Below the pieces are notes generated by a model, which was not told the DNA's origin, ran no database searches, and was given only the letters and a program-made list of their open reading frames with translations. Below, piece by piece: positions 1-13,400 of a stretch of 64,000 bases of DNA. Both the position numbers and the translations under genes were made by a program. Each line of letters opens with the position of its first letter. The first letter of the stretch is position 1. Origin of the DNA: Trichoplax adhaerens (Eukaryota; Placozoa; Uniplacotomia; Trichoplacea; Trichoplacidae); the NCBI RefSeq assembly GCF_000150275.1, contig NW_002060945.1:2193172-2257171 (forward strand), given 5' to 3'.

Positions 1-1464
1 TATTTTCTGACGTCATCAATGATTTAAGACTTATAACAATCCATTTAATGTTATAAATTATCCTTTAATGTAATAAGTAATCATTTAAAATGATTTATTA
101 CATAATTATTAATCAGTATATACTTATAATTAGAATAGCAATGGTTAGCATTTAGTACGCTGTTTTACTACTAACATAGAATTTAGTAGCACTCCTTCAT
201 TTTGGCTGTATTAATTTACAGAGTTTTAAATTAATTTATTTACTAAATTATTGATTTTAATCTATCATTGCATTGCACTATTTATGTCAGAATCATTTTT
301 ATAATTACCGAGCGTACAATCATCCCATTATTAACGTATGTACGACGTTTTGATATAAAATTAAAGACATAAGTAAAAGGATAACTTAATAATGTATATG
401 TTAATATATTATATATATATACGCGAATATTAACTTAAGAATGTAGCCATGGACCTGTGCTAGTTCTCGGTATCTTCTCTATAGTCTAATCGCCATAGCA
501 GCTATTATCCTCCTCAGCCCAAGAGCTAAATGGTTTATGTTTCCTTTAAGTACTGATAAACGTCAGTTCTTCAAATTTCCAGTATGAGGCAATATCTGAA
601 CATTTTAAACTTTTGAAATCTGCAATAGTTCCAAATCATGAATTGAACTTCTACAATATTACGTAATAATAACCACAAATACTGGACATTCAAATAGAGC
701 CAGCGACCTAACTGCTGTTGAAATGCATTCATATAATGAATCCAAATTTACAAACGTATAGATTTAAAATTCACGTAGTACAAGAGGCTGATTTAATTAA
801 TTATTATGGTTGAAGATAGTATATTTATCAGATAAATTTTTGAAATTTTACAAGAATTAATTCATCTTCATTAGCATTTAGTAATCTACAAATTCGTAGA
901 TTAGGAAGTATGCCTAAAAATTGAATTCTATTAACCTTAAATATTGAAACCTTACGGAAATTAATTGTATATGACAAATTTCAATATATTGCATCTGTAA
1001 AAAGTCTAGCCTCTTAATGTAAATTATATTTAATGCTTAGGGCTGCAACTTAGGCCTAAATTAACTATTGCTGTTTTCTTATTTAAAAATAAATCTACAA
1101 ATTTTACAAAAATTATAACTAAATAAACATTAAACTCTAAAGTTAACAACTTATGTGAAGTAAAATATCAGGGTTCTGATATATATATATAATATATATT
1201 AGATTAATTCAAGGAAAAGGTTCTTCACTTTGCTCTTGTAAGTAGGGATTTTTATGTACTAATTCGAACGGTTATTATTACAACATGGCTTTTGCAAGAC
1301 AATTCTTAGGGCATTCATACTTGATATAGCTCTAATTTTTCTAAATAAAATACCTACATTCATACGAATAGAGGCCCTTGACATTTATACGCCATTTTAA
1401 GGCAAAATAGATAAATATTATTAATTATGTTTGCACGTTTGAATGCTCTATAAAGGTATGTTGG
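1..1464. other. Flank downstream of the BMPER-like gene; no gene seen
   Basis: This AT-rich sequence lies beyond the stop codon of the minus-strand VWC/VWD gene. I see no exon with matching splice sites on either strand. It holds two short TA-dinucleotide runs (about 404-421 and 1178-1200). The 3' UTR of the neighbouring gene should lie in the upper part, but I could not place a clear poly(A) signal. Confidence 0.6.
404..421. repeat. Short TA microsatellite
   Basis: An alternating TA run, one of two near the left edge (the other about 1178-1200). Too short to mean more than local AT richness. Confidence 0.7.
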
Positions 1465-4400
1465 TTAGTGCTTTGAACTCAATTCTGCACATTTATTATG
1501 CATGTCCCAACGAATATTAATGCCCTTAATGGTTAAGCAATCTAGTGCATATTGTTTCTGGATTTTGCATGCGCATACTTCTGCACTGCTGTAAGGACAA
1601 TCATTGCATGTTGTGTTCAAACATAATTGATGATATTTATTTCGATCGATAGTACAAGGCAGGAAATCAACTTGGTAAATCCACATGCAAACTGCAGCTG
1701 CTTTTTGAGGTAAAAATTTTTTACATGATGTTGGTAATAAATGATTACCTTTAAATTTGTTGCAACCTTTGCCAACTTTCCACTTTAGTAAAAAATCTTT
1801 TAATTTGGTTTTACTGTTTCCATTAATAATAGAGATATCGTCATTCTTATTGCCGTTGTAATTGCCACAAATACCACCAACTTTTCCGGCATAATCGGGT
1901 GAAGCGTATACTCTTAGATCAGATTTTTTACTAAATGTTAGTTGCAATCCAAAATTAGTTTTGACTATAATTGATTTCAAGGAAGATGAGGTCTCAATTT
2001 GGAGTAAATTGGATTGGTGATAAGGCAAATTGACGCTGCGTTGATTATATTTTACTCTCATTGTTGGTAATAGTACGATTTGGTTAGAATTTCCAAAGTA
2101 TAGGTAAACATGGCTTAATAGTGGCTTATTATCAGAGCTACGAGCTCCAAACCGGCCTAAAATGGTGAAATTTGCCAGAGCTGGTTTACAACTCTTGGCG
2201 ATGATATATTTGCAGCCGCCATTTATTGGATAATTGTGCTTATCAAATGTTCTAATATGAGCGGAATTAAATTCTTGATAAACTCGGCATGTATCTGTAG
2301 CTGTATTGGAATAATAAATTAGTTAATAAATTCTAAATAGTTGGATACTTTGCTATTCAAACCTTTAAATATCTAAATTTTGTAAAATTACAAAATACCT
2401 GAGAAGCATCTTACTGGACAGCACTTCCCAGGGAGAAAATATGGTTGCTTGCCCTAATTATCAAACATTGGTATTTAATAACTTTATTAGTCAGCTTTAA
2501 CTAAAATATCGACGTCACAGTCAACATAAAGCAATACCGTTAAATACTAAGATTTTGCTGATATTAATCACATTTATCTAGCACAATATGACAATTAAGC
2601 GTTACAATGACTTACGCTAGGGCATAGGAGTGGTGGACAGGTTATGGCTTTGCACTTTACCACGTTATTGTTACAGGAACATGTTTTACAACCTTCTTCC
2701 CATTGGCTTCCATTCTAAATTAGCGGAATTGGCCGTTACGTGAATTTTATTTAGCAATCAAATTAATCAAAATATATTTTAATGACAGTATTTTTCTTAA
2801 TTTATACTATCGAATGCGCAATAAATATCACAGACTACGGTTGTGTAATTACCAAAGAAAGATACGGATAATTCACATTCAGCTACTCTCAGCAATCTAT
2901 CAATGTTTACGAAAATTACTAGACAAAAATGTTTGTTCCTTGTTATGACGTTCAAACTACTACATTACTTTGATATAGAAGCTAAAGTGGTTTTACTTAT
3001 TCAACGAATTAATCTAATTTGCAGCAAGACATAGCAGATCATAAGTGTGAAGACATGAGAATATGATTAAATGTATTGGAGCTACTTCTGTAACTATTAC
3101 TGTAATTAAAATCGGTCTCATGATACTCCACTCATTTACAATATTGTACTTACTTGGTATCTAAAGCCATTCAATTCACAATTTACAGTAGATAACGCTA
3201 AAAAAATGAAATATAAATATATTTATATTTTGTTCTTATAATTCAGCATCACGGTCGCTATGCGCAAAAAGGTATGGTGCTTATAATTTATTATTAAAGT
3301 AATTCTAATAGAAATATCAGGTACCATCGATAGCAAAATTACTGCCGACTCTTTTAGTGATTTAAATATAATTATAAGATATGTATAATATCATAATTTA
3401 AATTTAGTAACTTTATTTGCTTTACCGAGACATTTCGAGCAAGGTTTAGATATTTCTTTTTTGGTTTCACATAGGCTAATGGCTTGGGAAACTTTCTTAT
3501 TGCAAGTTGCTGTAGAGTTCTGTGAATTCATCGTAGCCAAATTGGTATTTTAGTATGTGAGTTAAGATAATATTATTACAGAAATACGCTTTCTTAAATT
3601 TTAAGAGGTTAATATGAGACTCACCCGGCATTTACAACGACTACATGAATCCAACTCTATAATTTGTTCATTCATCATGAATTTATTATTGACTGTACAT
3701 GATCCTGGAAAAATTATTTCTCTCGGTTTAGCTGAAAGTAAATAGAAGGCTCTATCAAAATATTTACAACTTGCGACCTATATAATTGAGTGACTGTAAG
3801 AATTGAAGTCAAATAATTAGCAGACGACTTGAAATCATACTTGAACAGATTTGACAAAATAAACCAGGCTCATATTCAACCACCACTCGTGTTTCTGGAT
3901 GGCAAGATAATATCGGGCAGACTTTTTTCATACATGTCAAGACCTTCCCCTATTTATGCAAATTTCCATTTACAAATAGCTTATTGAGTAACTTCGTTGA
4001 AGCCACTTAGCAGGTATATTAATAACCAAACTCTTGAAATAATAAACTATTAGCTATAATATTAGTAGATGATAGTGATACTAAATTAGTAATTTTATCA
4101 CTTAGTATTTGATTGCAAAATATGTATTATATTGAAATTATAACTTTTTTCTCCTATTAAGATAGCTACTACTGTATAAAATGATAAAAGTTTGGTACCT
4201 TTATATAATTAGTAATTTGTATTGATTTACCTTACAGGTACATATAACGTTTTTGTCTGCTAATGGTGCAAATAATTCTCCTTCATTATATTTTTTCCCA
4301 TGAAATTTGCATTCTAAGTGAAACCAAAAATACCCATTTAATAAGTAAGAGGACCAATAAATTTTCTGCATTTAAATTTGATGTTATATACAAAAACTCT

Positions 4401-7400
4401 TTTATAAAAAACTATCAATAAGCTAAATTATTTTGCTATATAAATATATTGAATTGAGATAATCACTTTCTGCAAGCGCAGTATAAATTAAAAAGATTTA
4501 GCAGTTATCTTAAATTTCAAGTATGAATCAAGATCTAGTTTAACGAAGTCTTAAAAGTCCACAAGATGTAATTACTTAATACACAAGGATGAGTAATACT
4601 TAAGCAATGTAGAAGTGATTATTTTTAGATAATAAGAAGCAAAAAAATATCTATTTAGAATCGACATCTTGTCTTTCAAATTAATACCCTCGTATTTAAA
4701 GTCACTCACTTTCACAGATTGGACATTCATGATTATCCAGATAGATAGGGTTTTTACACGGCACGAAGCATTCGATTTTGTGCATGGTTATTAACCCATT
4801 CTGTATCAATTAAAATGAAAGTATACTCGATGTATAAAGTTATGGCCATGATTAATGATTATGTACTAGATATTACAAATCCGATCATATGTATTAAGAA
4901 GTAAGTTTTTTAAATAGACATAATAGGGGTGAAATACGTTAATCAATCCATGGTCAATGTAGCAGAATTTCTCTATAATATTAGTATTAACTTTCTAACG
5001 ACTGTGTCTTTTGTATTGCAACATGAGATCTGAATTTTTAAACAGACATGAATATATTGCATATCTTGTGGCTAAAATTTATGGTAACTAGGGTGACCCA
5101 CAAGTTAACGAAATCGATACATTAATCTTGCCCTTAGTAAAAGAATACTTCAGTAGAAATTCTTAGGTGAATACCGATTACTCTGCAAATTATTAAATTC
5201 AGTTACTACCGGCTAAATCGAAGTCTTACTTGGCATATTAATCTTTTCCAATAACTTTTCTCACCATCTTTGACTTGAATAGTCCATTTCTCGTCGTGAC
5301 TATAAATGCGATTTTTAAATGTGCAACCTGAAGAAAATGATGGAATACCTCAAATTGTAGCTCATTTACAATACGGATATAGGAATTGAAATTGGTATCG
5401 CAATATGATTATAGATTACAATAAATGCAAGTCTGGTATAATAAAAAAGTGGAAATACGCGTATGCAGTACTCTTTTCAAAGCTATTTAATGCTAATATC
5501 TTTATGAATGCTAGGAAGTTAGGTAGGATAGAAATTCATATTGAGAATTAAGAAAAAAATTAGAATAGTAATTAGTAGTGATAAAATTTGCTTGAAAATC
5601 TGTAGCAATATTCTTTAAGTTATACTGACGCAGCATGTAAATATTTAGTGTGCTATAGTAGTAAGCTAAGCATAATATTCTTATGAGTCAATTTTTATCA
5701 AAAGTAAAATTTGAATTGGTTCTAATGTTTGTTAGCGGCTGTTCATGGAAATTTTTATTCAGTTCATATAAAGGTAAGGACTATAAACTAGTTTATTAAA
5801 TAAGATTTACTGCAACTACGCAGGGTAATATGACAGCAGTTCTATCATGGTTTTTACTTATAAAATAACGGTTGTTATTATGAGTTGAAGAATAAATTCT
5901 GAAGGGAGAATTTATTTAATTCCTTGTTTACTTAATATGTCTAAGAGTAGTAATGCATTCATTCGGAATTGTGACATATCTTTCGAAGCAATTCAATGCC
6001 TAAATATGCTCCAATAATTTTTATTTAATGTGGTAAGACAAAACAGGCATTTAATGCAGGTTTTGAAAAGGAATGCAAATTTTTTGGTGCAGATAAAGAT
6101 TATTTCCGACATGATGGTAAGTAAGGGATTACCTTTTATCATAAAATTGTTTGACGGTAGTAGCATTATATGTGATTTTATGTCTTTGGTATGGCCTATG
6201 GTTGATGATTTAGTAATGGTTGGCTAATATCTGACGTATTCTTAATCAAATAGGAAATGTAATTATTACAGAAAATGACCTGGAGATATGATACTTGTAA
6301 TCATTTATCATTAAGATCATGTAATTGAAGGATTTTCAATTAAGGACAAATTGTAACATCCGGTTAAAATTAATCACGGTTACAAATAGAATATAAATAA
6401 GAAGTCAAGTCTCATTTCGATAGAAGCATATTTAGATATGTATACCACAAATAGGATAAATTAGTAAAAGAATTGTCGTAAGGATCTGTTACGTAATATC
6501 TGCATGTGAAAACGTTTTATTACCTCCGTTACAATGACACGGTAATCAAGGTGCAGAAATTATGATTATATACAGTAAATATTCAAGGATAATCATCAAC
6601 TGAATGAATGATGGACTAAAAATATCGAATTCTAAAGGTTCTTGATATAAAATAACAAGAAGATGTTATTGATATGAATCAAATTTAATCACGACGTAAC
6701 CGTACTCGATAATAAAACAAGTAGCTTCCAATTTTGCATTTAGGATTAGTAATCATACTACTATGCAAGGAAGATAAAATAATAAATGACAAAATTCTAT
6801 TAATGTTACTTAGATATTCTTATCAATTTGATAAATATTAAAATTGCCTTTACCTTTACAAATTCGACAACAGGAGTCTTTTCGATATTCGTAAGTAGTA
6901 CAACTGTCTGGTAATTTAGGACAAGTACTGCTGCAATCTGCAATTTTGTTCTATAAATACAAATTTAGAATTAAGTAAGAATAAAAACTTTATCGAGAGA
7001 CCTAAACTAGATACAAAGTGATTGTCCAAGTTTTTTTGCTCTTAAGTATATTTTAGAATTTCTTATAGTCCATTGACAAGTTCAGTTTACTGTTCAACAT
7101 CTACAGGAGCTACTGTATCACCTACTTTACAGACACATATAATACACAGATTTCTGGTTTTATCCATCAGCGTCTTAATAATTTCCCCTTCTTTTGAACA
7201 TTTAACAGATTCACCCATAATACCTTGACCCGCTGATCGATTTTAAATGAGTAATAAAAATTATTCAATTAATTATTGAATAAAAATATAAAACTATTTC
7301 TAATACGCCAAATGCATATTTTTCGTTATTAGTCAATTTTTGAATTAAAGCTCGTTTTAAGCAAGATAAATGGTTGTAATATATTCTATAACTGTACCTG

Positions 7401-7473
7401 TCATTTTCACTAGTGTAGCCGTTAAGCAAGCCAAAAGTATAATAGCCATCAGATATGAAATTCCCCCTTTCAT
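1465..7473 (-). CDS. BMPER: BMPER/crossveinless-2-like secreted BMP-binding protein (5x VWC + VWD), 13 exons
   Basis: Exons (minus, 5' to 3'): 7398-7473, 7105-7232, 6854-6950, 5230-5327, 4710-4800, 4231-4313, 3841-3949, 3625-3731, 3426-3519, 3154-3197, 2616-2714, 2399-2453, 1465-2300. They sum to 1917 nt, 638 aa, with matching phases throughout. Residues 1-25 are a hydrophobic signal peptide. Five cysteine-rich VWC modules follow (about 26-100, 101-163, 164-227, 228-294, 295-360), each on two or three exons and carrying CxC and CC/CxxC pairs. One large exon then encodes a VWD domain with CGNYNG (about 505-510) and a C8-like cysteine region to the stop. Five VWC plus VWD is the layout of BMPER/CV-2, which binds BMP ligands outside the cell and tunes their signalling. 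Human BMPER is about 685 aa; the shorter length here agrees with a missing C-terminal TIL domain. The GDPH cleavage motif usual at the VWD start is also missing (NSAHIRTFD instead). A kielin/chordin-like relative is the main alternative. Confidence 0.88.
5328..6853 (-). other. Large third intron of the BMPER-like gene (1.5 kb)
   Basis: This is the longest intron of the gene. On the opposite strand, 6060-6116 reads as a 57-nt, phase-1/1 exon-like piece (acceptor ATGCAG, donor GGTAAGTAAG) encoding a peptide with CKFFGADKDYFRHDG, which resembles the start of a VWC module. No second half with the CxC pair was found on that strand, so it is not called as a gene. Confidence 0.5.
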
Positions 7474-10400
7474 AATGGCTTAAGAGAAGTTGTCTACTAA
7501 GGTGAGGCTGTCGAAGTTGGAAAATCTTTAATATTGGAAAAAGAAATCACAATCGATAATATTAGTAAATTAGAATATTTTTTTCAACGGATTAGGTTCC
7601 AATTATGGTAATTAAAATATCTGTTCTTTATACTATCTAAATCAGCTAGAAAACGGAATGGCTACTACCAAATCTTTGCGTATATTAAAGTAGAATCTTG
7701 AGCGTTATTTTTGTCTTGAATTGTATCATGTCAATCTTAATAAGAAAAAGTCTGTTTCTAGTAAATTGTATTCCTACATTACCAATATAAGAATATAGGT
7801 GCAAGTTTTTTTATAGATTAACCTTTTATATAATATGGATGTAGTGATATAAAATGTTCCAAATCATAAATTAGAAACATATATTACTAAAATGGAATTA
7901 ACTAAAATTGAAAGTAGGAACTACGAGGATCTAAAATGCTAAAATGATTTTGTTAAATAGGCATAAATAGAATTCAATCGTAAAGGGATAAAATTTAAAA
8001 ATCTGAAGAATGGAAAAATCAAACGATTAGAGCAAGCAGACAAAGCAGATACTAAATATTAATTGCTATTGCAGATTGTATCTACATATATTCTGATCAT
8101 GACCTTTTAAGGATGTTGTCATTGACAGTACTTGATAAGAAGGGATATTTAGCATGACATCAATCATTTAGTCATGGCGGAAATATAAACAATATATAAT
8201 TTAATTTAACATGAAAAATAATATTTTAGCCAGGCAAATAACTGCAACGAAATAAAAAATGTATTATTCACACAATACTATGTTGATAAACATTGTTGAT
8301 GGCGCCTTGCTAGACATTCGTACATAACTGAATTATCACTAATGTTTTAAAATCGTCTATCATTCTTTTATGTCTATAGTTGATTATGCAACAGTTATTA
8401 CAATAAATGCTCCGCAAGAAATATCGACTATTATCATGCAGCCTTCTAGACGCCTTACTTAAGATCAAATATGAAGATATACATGAATAATAAAGCTAAG
8501 AAAAATTTAATTTTGAGAGGAAGAGGGGGCGGCTCAAAGATTGACAACAAGAATATTTATAGAACATAAATTTGTAACAATATTAATTATTTGATCGTCC
8601 TTTAGGATTGAAATCAACATAAATGATATAAAGAGATGCCGAAATAATACGAACTATTTTCTAACAGCTGTTGACATGATATCAATGTAGAAAAATTTTA
8701 TCCTGATGGACAACTATTAAAATTAAGAAAATAGATCAACTTAGTATTGCTTAAGTAATAATTTTTTCGTGTTTTTTCATTTTCAAAACAATAGTAATAA
8801 GAAAAGTAATCAATTCAGAACAAGGAGATTTGTACATATCGTTAAGATAATAAGAGATTTCAATAACGTACAAGTCTGTGTAGAATAGACGAACTCAACA
8901 ATAAGTTAATAATCATATTATATCAGTGACTACTAGATAAATGATAGAAAGAAGATCTTTCAATTGTTAAGATTTGTTCGTCATGATCAAGTATAGAAGC
9001 TGCCCTAAGTTACGTATATTTTGACAAAATATTTGCATCAAAATATTTCGGTACAGAATTTTAAATTCTTAGAAAGATAAAAAAATTAATTTCTCTAAAG
9101 TAATAGATGAGATTGATTGCTTTGGTCGGATAGTAAGTGCCGCTGTGAAGTAAAGAATAAAAGCGTGAATTTATCAATATCCGCTTTATTTCAGGTTTAG
9201 TTTTCAGTTTGCTAATAAAGAAATACATTATGACTCATCAAATGGTTAAATGGGCACTATACCTTTAAATTCAGTTATAAACTCGATTAACATAAAAGTT
9301 TATCAATAAATTTCCGTAAAATTATCAGAAGTTCGTTAATACTGTATTTAGATTAAACTCAATTTCCAATTTCTAAATGAATTTTAACTTGCATCTTTAT
9401 TTAGTGCCGATAGTATTTACTGTATTAGCTAGAAATTGATTTCAGTATGTGGGTAAGGCAAGGTATACTACTTCTAATTAAAAGTATCAAGCTCATCTAT
9501 TTGTTATTTAAAAAGTCATAAAAATTGAAGCAAGATATGGCATAAGAGTAGCATTATTATTGTTTTCAATGGAAATTACGCCTGCAAGATAGTCAATCTT
9601 GATCTTAAAAATTGTAATATTGCTGTAAAATCATTTTATTAGAGCTTGAGAACGTAGATTTTTCTGCAATTGAGAGAATTAATCCGTTATTTGATGGCTT
9701 TTCTGCATTAATTATTATTTTAGAAATGATTATGATAGCGATTAATGGTTTATAAAGTAATTATTTGATTGAAGATGGATAGTAAGATCTATAATAAGCT
9801 ATGATTGAATCCTTTTACTGATGTTAAAAGGTTGTCACACTTTATGAAAGTGAAAATTACTTGATAATTCTTTAGCAATTTTTGTTTTTGATTTATAAAC
9901 TCTTATTTCGTTACTGACACTTAAGTGATCCATGTTTCATGTGTTCGTTGTTATGTTTTAGAAATGTGCATAAGAACCCGATGTTTTTTAATTCAAATTG
10001 ATTATGAAGCTCTTTAAAGATGAGATAAAATAATTCTGCATAACACAACTTGTATGTAATGGGGCAGGAAAAAGCGAAAATTACATTTTAAACGCGTTTA
10101 AAACAATGCAACTATGGAAGTAGTCGTCTCTTACTGACCAAATAGCAGCTGGATAAAGAAATTAAACACTGTATTACAGTAGTTGTTGACTATTAACTCT
10201 AGATGACTCATTTCTTGTCTTATTTTTATTGATTACAAACTAATTTGACTAAGTTATTCACTAAAACTTCTAAAATGAGCTACGAAATGTAATAGATCTA
10301 AAATATAAGCTGATTAGGCCTTCATCAATAACATAGGATTTCATGTCCAATTCTATTGATCCATTGACTTGGAATTATAAACTAAATGTGACTATTGCTA

Positions 10401-13400
10401 ATATCATAAGTATAACCAATCGATTTAGAATCTTTATACGTGACTAGCTATAGATTTACATGGCTATGATGGCTTAGCAGTTTCATGTTATCACTCAGCT
10501 AGACGAAATATCAAACTTTACCATCAATCGATGATCTATTAGTGGCAAAAACATCAATTAACCGTAACTAATAGCAGTTATGTGGAGTGGATTGTGATTG
10601 TATAATCTTGGATATCACTAACGTTAAATATCTAGAAATAGGAAACACGAACAGGAAATTATCTATCGATTTAAAGAGATAATCTAGTGAATTAAAAGTT
10701 CTTTGGTTTATGGGTTTAGAATCATGAATTAATTATACAATAATGTTTACTGTTTCATTTCAGAAAAGAACGAAATCTCATCACCGAAACGTGATGTATT
10801 TTATATAGTGGTTATCAATAAACTTCTGGCTTCCGAACTGAATCGCAATGTTCTTACTTGTACGAATAACGTAATCTTGCAACAGTAGTAGGTGTCATTT
10901 TCTTAGTTAAAGGCTATACATGAATCATAATAATCTAGTTTTGGGATTAATTATAGCATGTAGACAGTGCTAAAGCTTTTGCTATAATCATACTGGCTGT
11001 TCAATTTATCAATTCTACCATATTTTCATAACAAATGATAACCTATTATAAATACTGAGTGTTTGGTTTTTATATCGAAAGATATGGAATTCTATTTAAA
11101 CTTTCTTCTTATTATAGAACAGTCGCACTAACTTGTATAGCGAGATCGGTTTATGATACTGTATTGCGTTACTACATTTTAAACGTGATATTGGAAAATT
11201 ATTTATTCGCTCTTGGTACTCCTCGAAACGTTCGTATAGCAATCCTTTTTGAAACTTAAAACAACAAATCTTCTATAGCAGTTATGCAAAAAACTTTTTG
11301 GTATTTGCTATAGGATCAATTATGATGTTATTGTTTTGATTTAGCTCTATTTATCAAGTCATAACTATGTTTATTGCTGTATCTGCTACATTTGCTCTTT
11401 ATTTTAAATCTGAATTGTGACCAAGTGATCGATTTTAGAAATAGTATATCAAAAACCGATTCAAATATGCTTCATGATTATAATTACCGAAGTTTTAACT
11501 GCACTATTGTAAATATAAAGGTAAAAATATTATATCAATGCGCTGAAAGTTAAAAGTAATCCATTATGATATTTTATACATCCGTTTTTAGATAATATTA
11601 TGGAGAATAAAGTTAAAAGATTATAAATATAATTTTATAGCTCCCTTCGATCGTGCACATCTGGGTTACTTTTCAAGGTTAAATGATCTATCATGTCCTT
11701 ACCTTGTAGCTGCTGCCTTACTTTTTTACAAATAAAAAAAGACTCTTTATGGCTAATTGAAACTAGAAATGGATGATGGAGATAGAAAGAAGGAAAATGT
11801 CTGACCAAGATGCTCAATAAATAAGAATACTTGAATCATTCAATTGTCGATCTATTTGACAGAATCTAGTATTGATCAAGCCGATAATCGATTATTCTTG
11901 ATAGTCCAAAAATTAGCGGCACTATCAAAATCAGTAACCAGTTGTCGTTGCAGTTAATATAAACGGATATTAAACTTAGCTGGCTTACATGGAGTTTATA
12001 TGGCCTTTTATATACTGGTGCATTGATGAAATTTATTGACACATCATTAAATATTTCCACCCACGCTCTTTCAGTTACTAACTAACCATTCAGGGATAAA
12101 CGTAGATATGAAAAGTAACATAACATGTAAATAGAAATCATATCCTGTATTCTGCTACTCAATGGTGATGATTCACCTTTGTACACATAAAATAGAAATA
12201 ATGGAGCAGAGTTTTAGATGACATTTTATGATTGAAACATCATCCAATAATAAAATAGTGTGATCTGCGAAAAATGGCATGATTGGACAATGATAGAAGT
12301 AGGAAAGGTTAATTGAGAAGGCTTTACTTCCTGTTATAGCTTATCTATGAAGTATATTAAAAGACCATACATACATAAGAGGAATGATTTTTTAATCAGC
12401 CTGAATGTTGTAGTTTTAATAATATCTAATAAGATGAAAATTTCTATTTACTTAAATGATTAGTACCCTTGTAAGGTATTATGGTCAAGTTTCTTTTGCT
12501 AAGTTAATATTATCCATTAATGGAATGCCACAACATGTGTTGCATTATAGCTATTTTATTGACAGAGTTTTTAATTTAATCAATCTCATACTGATGATTC
12601 ATTCGATAGCATCTATGAAACGATGCAAAAGTTAGATTATCTCATTGGAATAATTAATTAAAAAAAGAAGAAATAGATGATAATTGGAGAACCAGATGAG
12701 ATAGGGTAAAATATTATATTTTATAACAAATTATCAAGGAATGCTAATTGCTGAAACAATTTATTTAATCGTATTTGATTAGAGCAAATTTTAAAAGCAA
12801 ATCTTAAAATGATGACTTTGATTTAGATGTCAATCAAGGGAATTAAATCTACGTCTACCTTCTTGTCATTTACGTGCACTCTACACCTTGCACCTTGATG
12901 TAAAATAAATTACACGAGGTATAACCCCGAGTCTTTAAAATCTTTTCACTCTTTTTACCACATTCTATTCATAAATTGCTATTTTAACCTTTGGATGTAT
13001 GATTGTCATTAAATAGTACACATTCTATTCTAATTGGCTATCGATAGTCATAACAGTGATCATGTAGTGCATCTACATATTCATATAATTACCAGAAAGT
13101 CGTTTCTTAGTTTTTATACATATCTTTAGAATTTATTTTATCCGTATCATGCATTGACGCATACCTTAACCAAATAATTATTGTTCAATTTCTATTTTAT
13201 ATCATTTAATCAAATATTAATCGCATATGAACGATATTTTCATTCCATCTTTTATCGATTAAATTTCAAGCAAATTTTACATAAAGCTAATATTTTCCAT
13301 CATTCTTTTCTGATATAAATAAGATTGATGAAAACATGGAATAAATAATCAAGATTAAACTTAATTGTAGTAAGCTGAATAGTCTGTAGATTTCATATCG

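Noticed and set aside
11059-11259. 66-codon hydrophobic plus-strand frame in the gene desert
   Set aside because: No splice partners, no recognised domain, and AT-rich codons make hydrophobic frames by chance.
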